Under the pieces are notes generated by a model that searched no databases, was not told the origin of the DNA, and saw only the letters and a list, made by a program, of their open reading frames with translations. Of a stretch of DNA of 64,000 nt, positions 33,694 to 42,296 are shown one piece after another (position 1 is the first letter of the stretch; every line of letters begins with the position of its first letter). Both the position numbers and the translations under genes were made by a program. The stretch comes from DASSKP01 sp035695045. Lineage in GTDB: Bacteria > Actinomycetota > Actinomycetes > JAFAQI01. The DNA lies in NCBI GenBank assembly GCA_035695045.1, contig DASSEX010000080.1, forward strand, positions 19,118 through 83,117, in the 5' to 3' direction.

Positions 33694-34932
33694 GTGCGTT
33701 CCTGCCGCGTAACGGCCGCTGCTGTCGTGTCGCTGTGTGCCGTCGTTCTCGCCGCGGGTTGCAGTCACGGGTCCTCGTCGTCGAAGCCGTCGTCACCAGC
33801 TGCGTCGTCCGGCACCGGACCGAACCCGATCGTCGTCGGCCTCATCAACACCGAGGACGCGCCGGTCGGCTCCTTCCCCGACCTGCGGCGCGGGGTGATC
33901 GCCGCCGAGCGATACGTCAATGACAGGTTCGGCGGAGTCGGGGGCCGGCCGATAGAGATCGTTCCCTGCGCGACCGACGGAACGCCGGAGTCGTCACAGG
34001 GCTGCGCGAACACCCTGCTCAACCGGCACGTGGTCGCGGTGATCGGCGGGGTCGACCTCGGCGCCGCGTCGTCGTTGCCGCCCCTGCAGGTGGCGGGGGT
34101 GCCCTACGTGGGAGGCACGCCGGCAGCGACCGAGGCGCTGACCTCGAGCGGGTCTTTCATGTTCACCGGCGGGACGGCGACGGAAGTGCTCGGTGAGGTC
34201 TCCTACGCCGCCAAGACGCTGCACGTCACCCGGCTGTCGGCGGTCTATGTCGACGTACCGGGGTTGCTGTCCACCGCCGTCGGCCTGTTGTCGTCCATCG
34301 CGCACAAGCTCGGCGTGACGCAGTTCAAGACCGTGCCCGTGCAGCCGGACACCCCTGACATCGCCCCCGCGCTGGCTGCCGCGGCGTCCATCCACCCGCA
34401 GGCGATCCTCGCGGTGTTTCCCGGCCAGACGTGCACGCGGGTGATCGAGGGAGTCGCAGCTCTCGGCGGTGGCGCCCGGATGATGTATCCGAGCCTGTGC
34501 GCGGGGCAGCAGGCGCTCGCCGCTGCCGGAAGCGCCGGCGACGGCAGTGTCATCGCGTCGGGCTACCGGCCCTACACGGACACGGGTGACAAGGACGTGG
34601 CCGTCTACCTGTCGGCGTTGCACCGCTACGACCGCACGCTCGAGCCCTCGCTGCTCTCCCAGGCCGGTTTCAGCGTGGTCATGAACCTGCGCCAGGTCAT
34701 GTCGGAGGTGACCGGGACGCTGACTCCGAAGTCGCTGTCGGCCGCCCTGTTCGCGACCCACGACCATGCCAACTTCATGAGCGCACCGTTCACATGCGAC
34801 GGCAAACAGATCCCGATGTTGCGATCCCTGTGCAACGCCTCGACGCAGATCTCGGTCATCCACGGCGGCAAGCTGGAACCCGTCGGTGGGCCGATCGACA
34901 CGGCGCCGCTCGCGACGCTTGCCGTGCCCTAG
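33694..34932 (+). CDS. ABC-transporter substrate-binding lipoprotein (HAAT family)
   Basis: A 412-residue periplasmic-binding protein of the type I fold. A lipoprotein signal ends in LAAGC at about residues 20-24, then a Ser/Pro linker precedes IVVGLINTEDAPVG and the two lobes. The GTG start has GACAAT (33682-33687) 6 bases upstream, so the message is probably leaderless. It stands divergent to the fused permease and ATPase genes and is almost certainly their partner. Its ligand pocket cannot be read from sequence. It overlaps the convergent GH3 gene by 4 bases. Confidence 0.9.
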   Translation: MRSCRVTAAAVVSLCAVVLAAGCSHGSSSSKPSSPAASSGTGPNPIVVGLINTEDAPVGSFPDLRRGVIAAERYVNDRFGGVGGRPIEIVPCATDGTPESSQGCANTLLNRHVVAVIGGVDLGAASSLPPLQVAGVPYVGGTPAATEALTSSGSFMFTGGTATEVLGEVSYAAKTLHVTRLSAVYVDVPGLLSTAVGLLSSIAHKLGVTQFKTVPVQPDTPDIAPALAAAASIHPQAILAVFPGQTCTRVIEGVAALGGGARMMYPSLCAGQQALAAAGSAGDGSVIASGYRPYTDTGDKDVAVYLSALHRYDRTLEPSLLSQAGFSVVMNLRQVMSEVTGTLTPKSLSAALFATHDHANFMSAPFTCDGKQIPMLRSLCNASTQISVIHGGKLEPVGGPIDTAPLATLAVP

Positions 34933-36131
34933 GGGATGAGGCCGGCGCGGGCTTTCGCGGTGAGCACCCGCATGACTGCGTTCTTCACGACCGCGGCGAA
35001 CGTCGCGTCGGTGCTCATGCGCGCCGAGATGGCGGATCTCATCGGCCCGACAGCCGCGTCGTCGGCGACGAGGAGAACATCGACGCCGGCAGTGAGGGCT
35101 CGCACCGCACGGTAGGCGTAAGTGCGCGAACGGACCGAGACAGCCGTCAGATCGTCCGTGACGACGAGGCCGGTGAAGCCCATGTCGTGACGGAGCATCC
35201 GCGTGACGATGAAGTGCGAGAACGCGGCGATGATGTGCGGACAGATGTTCGGGTAGATCGCCGTCGAGACCATGACCATCGGCACGCCCGCGTTGACGGC
35301 GCGCTGGAATGGCGCAAGGTACGGATCACCGACACGGGTCGGATCGGTGACACCCGCCGTCGTGTCGGTGTTGCCGGTCGCCCGGCCGAGGCCCGGGAAG
35401 TGCTTCACCGTCGCGCCGATGCCGGCAGCGCGGATGCCGTGAACGACAGCGGCGACGTGCGGGGCGACGACGGAGACGGTGTGGCCGTACTCCCGGTAGT
35501 AACGGCCGATCGGCTGGTTCGCCGTGCCGATCGAGGCCGGGACGACGTCGGCAACGGTCGCGAGATCGACGTTGACGGCCGCGCGCTTGAGCTGTCGCGC
35601 CCACCGCGTCCAGTCATCGCGCAGGGTGGTCGGCGCGATGCCGCCCTGGCGTAACGCCGTCGGGATCGTGGAGAAGCCCGTTCCCTTGAGGTGCTGGACG
35701 TAGCCGCCCTCCTGGTCGACAGCGACGTACGGCAGCACTCCTGCCTCGGTGGTCACCTTGCGAACCGGACCCACCACCGCGGCAACGCCGCTCGTCCCCG
35801 CCATCGTCTGGCCGATGAGGACCACGTTGCCGACGTGGTACCGCGCCAGCAATGTGCGCAGCGCGCTCGACGAACCCGTGGACGGAACCGCGGCCATCAG
35901 CAGCTGGCCGATCCGCTGTGCGCGCGACATCCGCGCATAGGCCGCCTTCGCCGTGGTCGCAGCGGTGTCACTCGTCGAGGTCGCGACCAGTGCCCCCGAC
36001 GTGTCGCCCACGATGGGCCGCGCCGCGGCGGACGGGATCCCGACCGGACCCGTGAGGAGGACGACGAGACCAGCTACCCCGAGCGCAGCCCCGCGGGCCA
36101 CCATCCGGTTCACTCCCAGAACACGCTTCAC
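34929..36131 (-). CDS. Secreted glycoside hydrolase family 3 (NagZ-like beta-N-acetylhexosaminidase)
   Basis: A 400-residue exported GH3 protein. A signal or anchor sequence occupies about residues 10-38 (VARGAALGVAGLVVLLTG, then SAAARP). The catalytic domain has VAVDQEGGYVQ, the KHFPGLGRA motif that holds the NagZ catalytic His-Asp loop region, and VVTDDLTAVS containing the nucleophile Asp. Members release beta-N-acetylglucosamine from muropeptides or other glycans. It lies at the edge of a polysaccharide-type cluster, so it may trim the product or peptidoglycan outside the membrane. Confidence 0.88.
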   Translation of the reverse strand: MKRVLGVNRMVARGAALGVAGLVVLLTGPVGIPSAAARPIVGDTSGALVATSTSDTAATTAKAAYARMSRAQRIGQLLMAAVPSTGSSSALRTLLARYHVGNVVLIGQTMAGTSGVAAVVGPVRKVTTEAGVLPYVAVDQEGGYVQHLKGTGFSTIPTALRQGGIAPTTLRDDWTRWARQLKRAAVNVDLATVADVVPASIGTANQPIGRYYREYGHTVSVVAPHVAAVVHGIRAAGIGATVKHFPGLGRATGNTDTTAGVTDPTRVGDPYLAPFQRAVNAGVPMVMVSTAIYPNICPHIIAAFSHFIVTRMLRHDMGFTGLVVTDDLTAVSVRSRTYAYRAVRALTAGVDVLLVADDAAVGPMRSAISARMSTDATFAAVVKNAVMRVLTAKARAGLIP

Positions 36132-36224
36132 GCGGCAAGCCGGTTGGCCGAGGTCCGCCTCGAGTACGACATCCAGGCAGGATAGGGCGCGAATCGGACT
36201 CCGGCGCCGCGGGTCCGGTCAACG

Positions 36225-37067
36225 CTAGGGAGTCGTCACCTTCACGTCGTCGAAGTGCACGAGCGAGTCCTCGTTGTAGAGACCGAGGGTTCCGCTCGGG
36301 TAAGGCCGCTCGTTGTCGGTGAACGACGCGAGCTGCGTGCCGTCCGCCCACACGGTCATGACGTTGCCGATCTGGCGCACCCGCACGGTGTGCCAGGTGC
36401 CGACGGCGTACGTCGGTGAGCCGCTCGTCACGAGATAACGCTGCGCCCCTGGGTACGCCGGGTCCTCCTTGCCCAGCTCCCAGCCGTTGGGCTTGAGCGC
36501 CAGGTAGTAGAAGTGCGTGTCATCCGTGTAGTGCCACAGCACCCACGCGACTTCCCACGGGTTCGGCGTCGGCGTGCGCAGCTGCTGCACGGTGCGCAGG
36601 CGCACGGTCGTGTCCATGTCGCCGAACGATGCCGTCGTGTTGACCAGAGACGCGTGCGTGACCCCGCTCGACGTCGAGACCGCCGGCGACTCCGTCAGCA
36701 CCTGCGTGCCGTCGACGGCGATGCCGTTGGTGCCGTAGCCGTTGTACGTCGACACCCAGCCGCCGTGCGTCGAGCCGTCGACCCAGCTGGTCGTCGTCAG
36801 CGGCAGTGAGCTGAAGTCATCGGCGAACAACGTCGTGGGCGTCGCGGTGGACGTCGGTGAGGGACTCGGCGACACCGTCGCGGTTGCCGTCGGTGACGGG
36901 CTCGGTGACACCGTCGCGGTTGCCGTCGGTGACGGGCTCGGCGACACCGTGGTCTTCGGCTGCGGCTTCTTGTGCGCAGCCGCTGCCGACGTGGGCGCGG
37001 CGAGCTGGACGACGGCAGCCGCGCCGAGGGCGGCCGGGACGGTCAGGAGAATCGCTGAACGATGCAC
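36225..37067 (-). CDS. Secreted concanavalin-A-like (DUF1080/LamG-type) protein with Ser-Pro-Thr repeat linker
   Basis: A 280-residue exported protein from the GTG at 37067. A signal peptide ends near SAAAAH. A linker of Ser-Pro-Thr-Ala repeats (about residues 38-75) leads to a beta-sandwich domain with SWVDGSTHGGWVSTYNGYG, WEVAWVLWHYTDDTHFYYL, and ADGTQLASFTDNERPY. The domain resembles glycan-binding or glucanase-like jelly rolls; no catalytic pair can be assigned. The neighbour at 37130 is a close paralog lacking the linker, so a tandem duplication is likely. A role in binding or cutting the exopolysaccharide is an inference. Confidence 0.8.
   Translation of the reverse strand: MHRSAILLTVPAALGAAAVVQLAAPTSAAAAHKKPQPKTTVSPSPSPTATATVSPSPSPTATATVSPSPSPTSTATPTTLFADDFSSLPLTTTSWVDGSTHGGWVSTYNGYGTNGIAVDGTQVLTESPAVSTSSGVTHASLVNTTASFGDMDTTVRLRTVQQLRTPTPNPWEVAWVLWHYTDDTHFYYLALKPNGWELGKEDPAYPGAQRYLVTSGSPTYAVGTWHTVRVRQIGNVMTVWADGTQLASFTDNERPYPSGTLGLYNEDSLVHFDDVKVTTP
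36850..36957. repeat. Three tandem 36-base repeats coding a Ser-Pro-Thr linker
   Basis: Copies at 36850-36885, 36886-36921 and 36922-36957 differ at a few bases and encode a 12-residue PSPSPTATATVS-type unit on the minus strand. The unit keeps the reading frame, so copy number can vary without breaking the gene. Confidence 0.85.
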
Positions 37068-37129
37068 ATATCCGGTCTCGACGTCCAAATGGCGTAACTG
37101 GATGACACGTTCGGACTAACCGATCTGGT

Positions 37130-37819
37130 CTACGGCGCGCGGACCGTCACGGTGTCGAAGTGGACCAGGGAGTCCTCGTCGTAGAGGCCGACATGACCGG
37201 TCGAGTACGGCCGCTGCCTGTCAGTGAAAGACGCCAGCCGGACGCCATCCGCCCATGCCGTGATCACGTTGCCGACCTGCCGGATGTGCATCGTGTGCCA
37301 CTTGCCGACCGCGAACGTCGGCGAGCTGCCGGTGCGCAGATAGCGCTGCGCCCCCGGATACGCGGGGTCTTCCTTGCCCAGCTCCCAGCCGTTGGGCTTG
37401 AGGACCAGGTAGTAGAAGTGCGTGTCATTCGTGTAGTGCCACAGCGTCCAGCCGACCTCCCAGGGGTTGGGAGCGGGAAGCCGCAGCTGCCTGACCGTTC
37501 GCACCCGGACAGTGAGGTCGGTGTCGCCGTACGACGCCCTGGACGTGACCAGGCTCGCGTGCGTGACGCTCGGCCGCAGGGACTGCTTCGGTCGCTCGAC
37601 GAGGACGTGCGTGCCGTCGAGACCGATCCCGTTGTAGCCGTACCCGTTGTAGGTCGACGTCCAGCGGCCGTGGTGGCTGCCGTCGGCCCAGCCCGTCAGC
37701 GACAGGGCCTGCAGGTCCCAGGTCGTGCGCAGCTGCAGCGTGCTCGCGAAGGCCGGCGACTGGGTGAACCAGACACCGAAAGCGAGCAGGGCAACGAAGA
37801 ACGACCGGAACCGTGGCAC
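37130..37819 (-). CDS. Secreted concanavalin-A-like protein, paralog of the upstream-lying gene
   Basis: A 229-residue exported protein. A signal peptide (FFVALLAFGVWFTQSPAFAS) is followed directly by the same beta-sandwich domain as the 36225 gene: STYNGYGYNGIGLDG, LWHYTNDTHFYYL, KPNGWELGKEDPAYPGAQRY. Long blocks are nearly identical between the two, showing a duplication in which one copy gained or lost the repeat linker. GTG start. With the DUF2334 protein, sortase-type protein and glycosyltransferase nearby it probably acts on or binds a surface polysaccharide. Confidence 0.82.
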   Translation of the reverse strand: MPRFRSFFVALLAFGVWFTQSPAFASTLQLRTTWDLQALSLTGWADGSHHGRWTSTYNGYGYNGIGLDGTHVLVERPKQSLRPSVTHASLVTSRASYGDTDLTVRVRTVRQLRLPAPNPWEVGWTLWHYTNDTHFYYLVLKPNGWELGKEDPAYPGAQRYLRTGSSPTFAVGKWHTMHIRQVGNVITAWADGVRLASFTDRQRPYSTGHVGLYDEDSLVHFDTVTVRAP

Positions 37820-37895
37820 GCACCAGATGTCGGTATTGCCTGGCTCCGCCTACAGCCGACCGGGCGGAAGTTCCCCCGATCGGAGTAGTGACGCC

Positions 37896-39464
37896 CTACA
37901 GGGAGGACGGGGCGACGAACGTGTAGCCGGCGGCCTGCAAGCCCTGGACGGTCTGCTGGAGGTAGCTGATGTCGAGGTAGGGGTGGAAGAAGAACGACGC
38001 GAAACCGTCGCGGACCGCGAGGTTCTTCTGCGCGCAGTTGATGATGTCGGCGGGCAGCGTCGCCGGGTAGTTGAACCACGGGTCCGGCGAGATGTCGCCG
38101 CAGTTCTCCGGGAGCACCTTGTAGCCGTAGACGTCGTGGACGACGTACGGGAAGAACTGCCCGACCTGGTGCGTGTAGTCCGGCGTCGTCCCGCGCAGCA
38201 CGCCACCGAAGTAGAGGCCGCGGTCCCAACGAGTGCCGAAGTACTGCTTGAACCCGGCGTAGTCGGCCGCGGTAGCGGCGTAGTGCGGCGGCTCGAAGAT
38301 CTTCGGCGCCGGCAGCTTCGCAGCGTTGAACTCGTTCAACGCCGACTTCACGCGACCGGCGGCCCAGGACTGCGAGTCCCCGGGCAGCGGCCCGACGTAG
38401 TCGAGCGAGTGGTCGGAGTTCTCGGTCACCCGGAAGAACTCGTAGTCGTCGCCCGTCACCGCGGTGTAGGGGTTGGGGACGTTGGAGTACTGGTGGGAGT
38501 AGCCGTGGTCGACCATCGTGCCGCCATGCGACAGGAGGTACTTGATCGCGTCGATGAAGGCCGGCGACTTGCTGAGCTTGTAGGACTCCGGGGTGCCGTT
38601 GTTGTAGTAGCCCGTGGGGTCCGTGTAGGTCGGGATGACGCCGAAGCCGAACGGGATGTGCTGGCTGTAGAGCCAGTCGGCGACCTGCTTCAGCTTCGTC
38701 GTGTCGGCCGTCGGGTCGATGTCCTCGAGTCGCACCATCGCGCGGTGCTGCGTGGCCGTCGCGGGTGCGAACGCGTCGAAGAGAACATCCTCGAAGAACA
38801 GCACGCGGTCGGTCGGCGTCGAGTAGGGGAACGGGTTGTCCGCGATGTAGGTCAGGTTGCCGGAGCGGACGGCGTAGGGGAACGTCGTGCCGTCGTCGCG
38901 CACGGCGGTCGCGAGGACCTGCACGCGCGAGGTGTCGTTGACGTTGACGTCGAGCACCGTGCCGGCGCCGTTGCGCGCGTCACGGGTGAGCGTGATGCCC
39001 TTGTACTGCACGCCGGTGACAGTGCCCTGGTCGAAGTAGCCGGGCGTCCAGCCGTACTGCGCGTTGAAGTCGGTGGCGTGCGCCGACAGCTCCCAGATGT
39101 TGTCGCTGGCCCAGATGACCGGCTTGCTCGTCGACAGCACGTCGTCGAGGAATGCCGACGGGATCGGCTCGTCGTAGGTCGACCCGATGTAGATGACGCC
39201 GTTGTAGGAGTTGACCTGACCGGCCGTGTAGCTGGCGACCGGCTCCGCGGTCACCGGGCCGAAGTGCGACGCGAGGTTGTCGGCCTGGATGGCGTAGAGC
39301 TCGCCCAGCCACCCGTAGGTGTTGGTCGTGTCGTAGAGGACGAGCGCACCACCGGTCGTCGTGGTGGTGCCGCCGGAGGTCTTACCCGCGTAGACGGGCG
39401 CAGCGGCCAGCGACAGCGCCAGCGACGCCGCGCAGGTGGCCGCTGCGAGGCGGCCGGGCCTCAT
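37896..39464 (-). CDS. Secreted DUF2334 polysaccharide-deacetylase-like protein
   Basis: A 522-residue exported protein. The signal peptide ends near PVYAGK. An N-terminal domain (about 40-230) is followed by a DUF2334 NodB-like barrel with MVRLEDIDPT (metal-binding Asp and Glu), GFGVIPTY, MVDHGYSHQYSN (metal-binding His) and FFFHPYLD near the end. DUF2334 proteins occur with bacterial cellulose- or PNAG-like exopolysaccharide systems and resemble deacetylases. Its ATG overlaps the stop of the LPXTG protein gene as ATGA, so production is coupled to that small anchor protein. Confidence 0.86.
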   Translation of the reverse strand: MRPGRLAAATCAASLALSLAAAPVYAGKTSGGTTTTTGGALVLYDTTNTYGWLGELYAIQADNLASHFGPVTAEPVASYTAGQVNSYNGVIYIGSTYDEPIPSAFLDDVLSTSKPVIWASDNIWELSAHATDFNAQYGWTPGYFDQGTVTGVQYKGITLTRDARNGAGTVLDVNVNDTSRVQVLATAVRDDGTTFPYAVRSGNLTYIADNPFPYSTPTDRVLFFEDVLFDAFAPATATQHRAMVRLEDIDPTADTTKLKQVADWLYSQHIPFGFGVIPTYTDPTGYYNNGTPESYKLSKSPAFIDAIKYLLSHGGTMVDHGYSHQYSNVPNPYTAVTGDDYEFFRVTENSDHSLDYVGPLPGDSQSWAAGRVKSALNEFNAAKLPAPKIFEPPHYAATAADYAGFKQYFGTRWDRGLYFGGVLRGTTPDYTHQVGQFFPYVVHDVYGYKVLPENCGDISPDPWFNYPATLPADIINCAQKNLAVRDGFASFFFHPYLDISYLQQTVQGLQAAGYTFVAPSSL

Positions 39465-39640
39465 GCCTGCGAACGGTCGCGGCCGGCGAACGTGAACACC
39501 ACGCCCGCGATCAGCAGCGCGAGCGCCACCACGAGGTAGAGCCCGACGGCCGCGCCGGTGAACGGCAGCGTGCCCTTGACGATCTTGGTCCCCAGTACGG
39601 TTGCCCCCACGACACCGCCGGTGTGCGTCAGCCCCGACAT
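39461..39640 (-). CDS. Small LPXTG-type surface protein
   Basis: A 59-residue protein with no classical signal peptide: MSGLTHTGGVVGATVLGTK, then LPFTGAAVG, a hydrophobic span of about 20 residues, and a basic tail GRDRSQA. LPFTG plus membrane span plus positive tail is the sortase cell-wall sorting signal, but only about 30 residues precede it. It may be a tiny membrane or wall protein or a remnant of a longer anchor. A GAGGAG ribosome binding site sits inside a strong hairpin (39643-39668). It is translationally coupled to the DUF2334 gene. Confidence 0.75.
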   Translation of the reverse strand: MSGLTHTGGVVGATVLGTKIVKGTLPFTGAAVGLYLVVALALLIAGVVFTFAGRDRSQA

Positions 39641-39642
39641 GC

Positions 39643-39731
39643 CCACTCCTCGTGCAGGCGAGGAGTGGCCTGGGCGTTTCGCCCCCCGACCGCTCGCTCG
39701 CTGGCCATCCCCGCTACTCGCTGTAGCGGGG
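39643..39731 (-). promoter_or_regulatory. Structured 5' leader with ribosome-binding-site hairpin
   Basis: In the 185-base gap before the LPXTG gene, CCACTCCTCG (39643-39652) and CGAGGAGTGG (39659-39668) form a perfect 10-bp stem. On the transcript the GAGGAG Shine-Dalgarno lies inside it, 2 bases from the start codon. A second perfect 9-bp stem is formed by CCCCGCTAC (39709-39717) and GTAGCGGGG (39723-39731). The arrangement suggests translational control, perhaps by a ligand. Confidence 0.55.
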
Positions 39732-39825
39732 TGATGGACATATTGTGACACGGCGGGCTTGTCCCGTAACAGAGGGGTATCGGGTGAATACGCTCCGAAC
39801 TTTAGACCGGCCGTTTTGGGGTCCG

Positions 39826-40986
39826 TCACAAGTTTTCACCGTGAAATTCGGGGGCAGCCGGGCCCAGCCCGAACAGGTGGGCCATCGCCGCGACGGAGCG
39901 TGGCGCCGCGAAGCCGTCGCCGTAGGGGTTCACGGCGTTGGCCATGGCGGCGTACGCCGTCCCGTCGTGCAGCAGCGTGGAGACCTCGGCGACGATGCGG
40001 TCCTCATCAGTGCCGACGAGCCGCGCGGTCCCGGCGGTGACCGCCTCCGGGCGCTCGGTGTTCTCCCGCATGACCAGCACCGGCTTGCCCAGGCTCGGCG
40101 CCTCCTCCTGCACGCCGCCACTGTCGGTGAGCACGAGGTGCGAGCGGTCGATCAGCCGCGCGAAGCCGCCGTAGCCCACCGGCTCGGTCACGATCACGTT
40201 CGCCAACCCCTCCAGCGCCGGGAGCAACGCCTCTCGCACCGTCGGGTTGCGGTGCACCGGCAGCACGACCAGCAGGTCCGGCTCGGCGCGGGCCAGCCGG
40301 CCCAGGGCCCGACCGACGCCGGCCATCCGCTCCCCCCACGACTCGCGCCGGTGCGCGGTCACCAGCAGCACGCGGCGCGGATCGGTGTCCAACACCCCGA
40401 GCGCCGGGTCGTCGTAGGCGACCCGTTTGTCGACGGTCCACAGCAGCGCGTCGATCACCGAGTTGCCGGTGACGACGACGCTCGACCGGTCGATCCCCTC
40501 CGCGAGAAGGTTCGCGCACGACGCCGGAGTCGGCGCCAGGTGCAGCGACGTCAGCTGCGAGGTCAGCCGGCGGCTCATCTCCTCGGGAAACGGCGAGTAG
40601 CGGTCGAACGTCCGCAACCCTGCCTCGACGTGCACGACCGGCACCTGGTGGTAGTGCGCGGCGAGCGCGCCGACGAACGTCGTCGTCGTGTCGCCCTGCA
40701 CCATCATCGCGTCCGGCCGCACCCGTGCGACCAGCTCGTCGAGCCCGGACAACGCACGCGTCGTGATCTCCGCGAGGGTCTGCCGCGGCTTCATGATGTC
40801 CAGATCCGCATCCGGCGCGATGCCGAACAGGTCATTGACCTGGTCGAGCATCTCCCGATGCTGCGCCGTGACCGCCACGAACGGGATGAAGTGCTCCGAC
40901 TCGGCAAGTGCGAGGATGATCGGAGCGAGCTTCACCGCCTCCGGTCTCGTGCCGAAGACGATCATGACCTTCTTGCGCGGCGACAC
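39826..40986 (-). CDS. wecB: UDP-N-acetylglucosamine 2-epimerase (non-hydrolysing)
   Basis: A 386-residue cytoplasmic enzyme interconverting UDP-GlcNAc and UDP-ManNAc, a precursor for surface polysaccharides. It has FGTRPEAVKLAPI at the start, VQGDTTTTF, HVEAGLRTFDRYSPFPEEMSRR, TAHRRESWG, and LTDSGGVQEEAPSLGKPVL near the C-terminus, all the family markers with catalytic Asp, Glu and His positions. The GTG at 40986 is preceded by AGGAG; a longer frame to 41013 is less likely. It is divergent from the glycosyltransferase gene, 29 bases away, and upstream of the LPXTG/DUF2334 genes. Confidence 0.94.
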   Translation of the reverse strand: MSPRKKVMIVFGTRPEAVKLAPIILALAESEHFIPFVAVTAQHREMLDQVNDLFGIAPDADLDIMKPRQTLAEITTRALSGLDELVARVRPDAMMVQGDTTTTFVGALAAHYHQVPVVHVEAGLRTFDRYSPFPEEMSRRLTSQLTSLHLAPTPASCANLLAEGIDRSSVVVTGNSVIDALLWTVDKRVAYDDPALGVLDTDPRRVLLVTAHRRESWGERMAGVGRALGRLARAEPDLLVVLPVHRNPTVREALLPALEGLANVIVTEPVGYGGFARLIDRSHLVLTDSGGVQEEAPSLGKPVLVMRENTERPEAVTAGTARLVGTDEDRIVAEVSTLLHDGTAYAAMANAVNPYGDGFAAPRSVAAMAHLFGLGPAAPEFHGENL

Positions 40987-41015
40987 GACGACTCCTAGCG
41001 GGAGCGGGGACACAC

Positions 41016-42296
41016 GTGGACTCGGTCACGACCATTGTGGTCGCCGCGTCGCTCGCCTACATGATCGTGCTCTACGCACGGTCGCGACGACGGCCGCCCA
41101 CGGTTCTCGACACTCCCGACGGTCTGCTCTTCGTCGTCCTGATCCCCTGTCTCAACGAAGAGCTGGTCATCGGCAAGAGCCTGGAGCGACTCGCCGCCAT
41201 TCCGAACAGCAATGTCATCGCCTTCGTCATCGACGACGGGTCCGACGACGCCACGTCGGACATCGTCCGCGCGCATGCCGGGGATCGGGTGCGGCTGCTT
41301 CGTCGTGACCCACCGGAAGCACGCCAGGGCAAGGGCGAGGCGCTCAACGCCGCCTACCGCCACGTGCTGTCGTCGGACCTGCTCGACGACCGGCGCCCCG
41401 AGGACGTCGCCATCGTCATTCTCGACGCCGACGGCCGGATCGAGCCGAACGCCTTCGTGCAGGTGGCGCCGTACTTCCGCGACCCCCAGGTTGCCGCCGT
41501 GCAGATCGGCGTCCGCATGTACAACGCCGGCGTGTCGCTGCTCGCGCGCATGCAGGACCTCGAGTTCGTCACGTTCACCGAGATCTTCCAGCGCGGCCGC
41601 CAGCGACTGGGCAGCGTCGGTCTCGGCGGCAACGGACAGTTCGCGCGACTGTCCGCACTCGCGACTCTCGGCGAGGCGCCGTGGACCGACTGCCTGACCG
41701 AGGACCTCGACCTCGGGCTTCGGCTGTGGGCCCGGGGGTTCACCAACGCCTTCTGTCCCGCCACACACGTCAACCAGCAGGCGGTGACCAGCCTGCGCCG
41801 TCTGATCCGCCAGCGAGCGCGCTGGTTCCAGGGACACCTGCAGTGCTGGCAGCGCATCCCGATGGTGCTGCGCGCGAGACGGCCGCTGGGGGTCCGCGCC
41901 GACCTCGTCCAACATCTGCTCAGCCCGCTCCTGCTGCTGTTGATGACGTTCCCGATGGCGGCGTTCGCCGTTGCACTCGTGACGTTGCTCGTCACGGATC
42001 CCAGCGCTCTCGGTCACAGCCTGCTGGCACACAACGGCCTGCTGATCGCGATCTGGTACCTGCTGGCCTTCGGCATGGCGCCGGCGTACGCCTACGTCTA
42101 CTGGCTGCGCTCCCCCGGCATGAGCTTCCTGCGCGCGCTCGGCTACGCCCACCTGTTCACCGTGTACTCCTACCAGTGGCTGTTCGCCGGCTGGTGGGCC
42201 GTGTTCAACATCGCCCGGCGGCGGCGCGGCTGGGCCAAGACCGCGCGCACCGCCGACACCGCCGCAGCGGTCCAGGCGACTCAGGCGCCTTCGTAG
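41016..42296 (+). CDS. Membrane glycosyltransferase family 2 (processive type)
   Basis: A 426-residue GT2 enzyme. It has an N-terminal membrane anchor (about 3-20), VIDDGSDD with Asp73-Asp74, the metal-binding DAD at 137-139, the acceptor-site TED at 228-230 and QRARW at 266-270, the pattern of polymer-making synthases. Three or more C-terminal membrane helices (about 295-400) form an export channel-like part. With WecB, GH3 and the DUF2334 protein it suggests synthesis and trimming of a hexosamine polymer. The family includes PNAG, cellulose and hyaluronan synthases; the sugar here is unknown. Confidence 0.88.
   Translation: MDSVTTIVVAASLAYMIVLYARSRRRPPTVLDTPDGLLFVVLIPCLNEELVIGKSLERLAAIPNSNVIAFVIDDGSDDATSDIVRAHAGDRVRLLRRDPPEARQGKGEALNAAYRHVLSSDLLDDRRPEDVAIVILDADGRIEPNAFVQVAPYFRDPQVAAVQIGVRMYNAGVSLLARMQDLEFVTFTEIFQRGRQRLGSVGLGGNGQFARLSALATLGEAPWTDCLTEDLDLGLRLWARGFTNAFCPATHVNQQAVTSLRRLIRQRARWFQGHLQCWQRIPMVLRARRPLGVRADLVQHLLSPLLLLLMTFPMAAFAVALVTLLVTDPSALGHSLLAHNGLLIAIWYLLAFGMAPAYAYVYWLRSPGMSFLRALGYAHLFTVYSYQWLFAGWWAVFNIARRRRGWAKTARTADTAAAVQATQAPS

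Noticed and set aside
36850..36957. CRISPR-like array
   Set aside because: The three 36-base units abut without spacers and encode an in-frame Ser-Pro-Thr linker.
39641..39825. c-di-GMP (GEMM) or ydaO c-di-AMP riboswitch
   Set aside because: The conserved GEMM and ydaO core sequences could not be found by eye; only the stems are clear.
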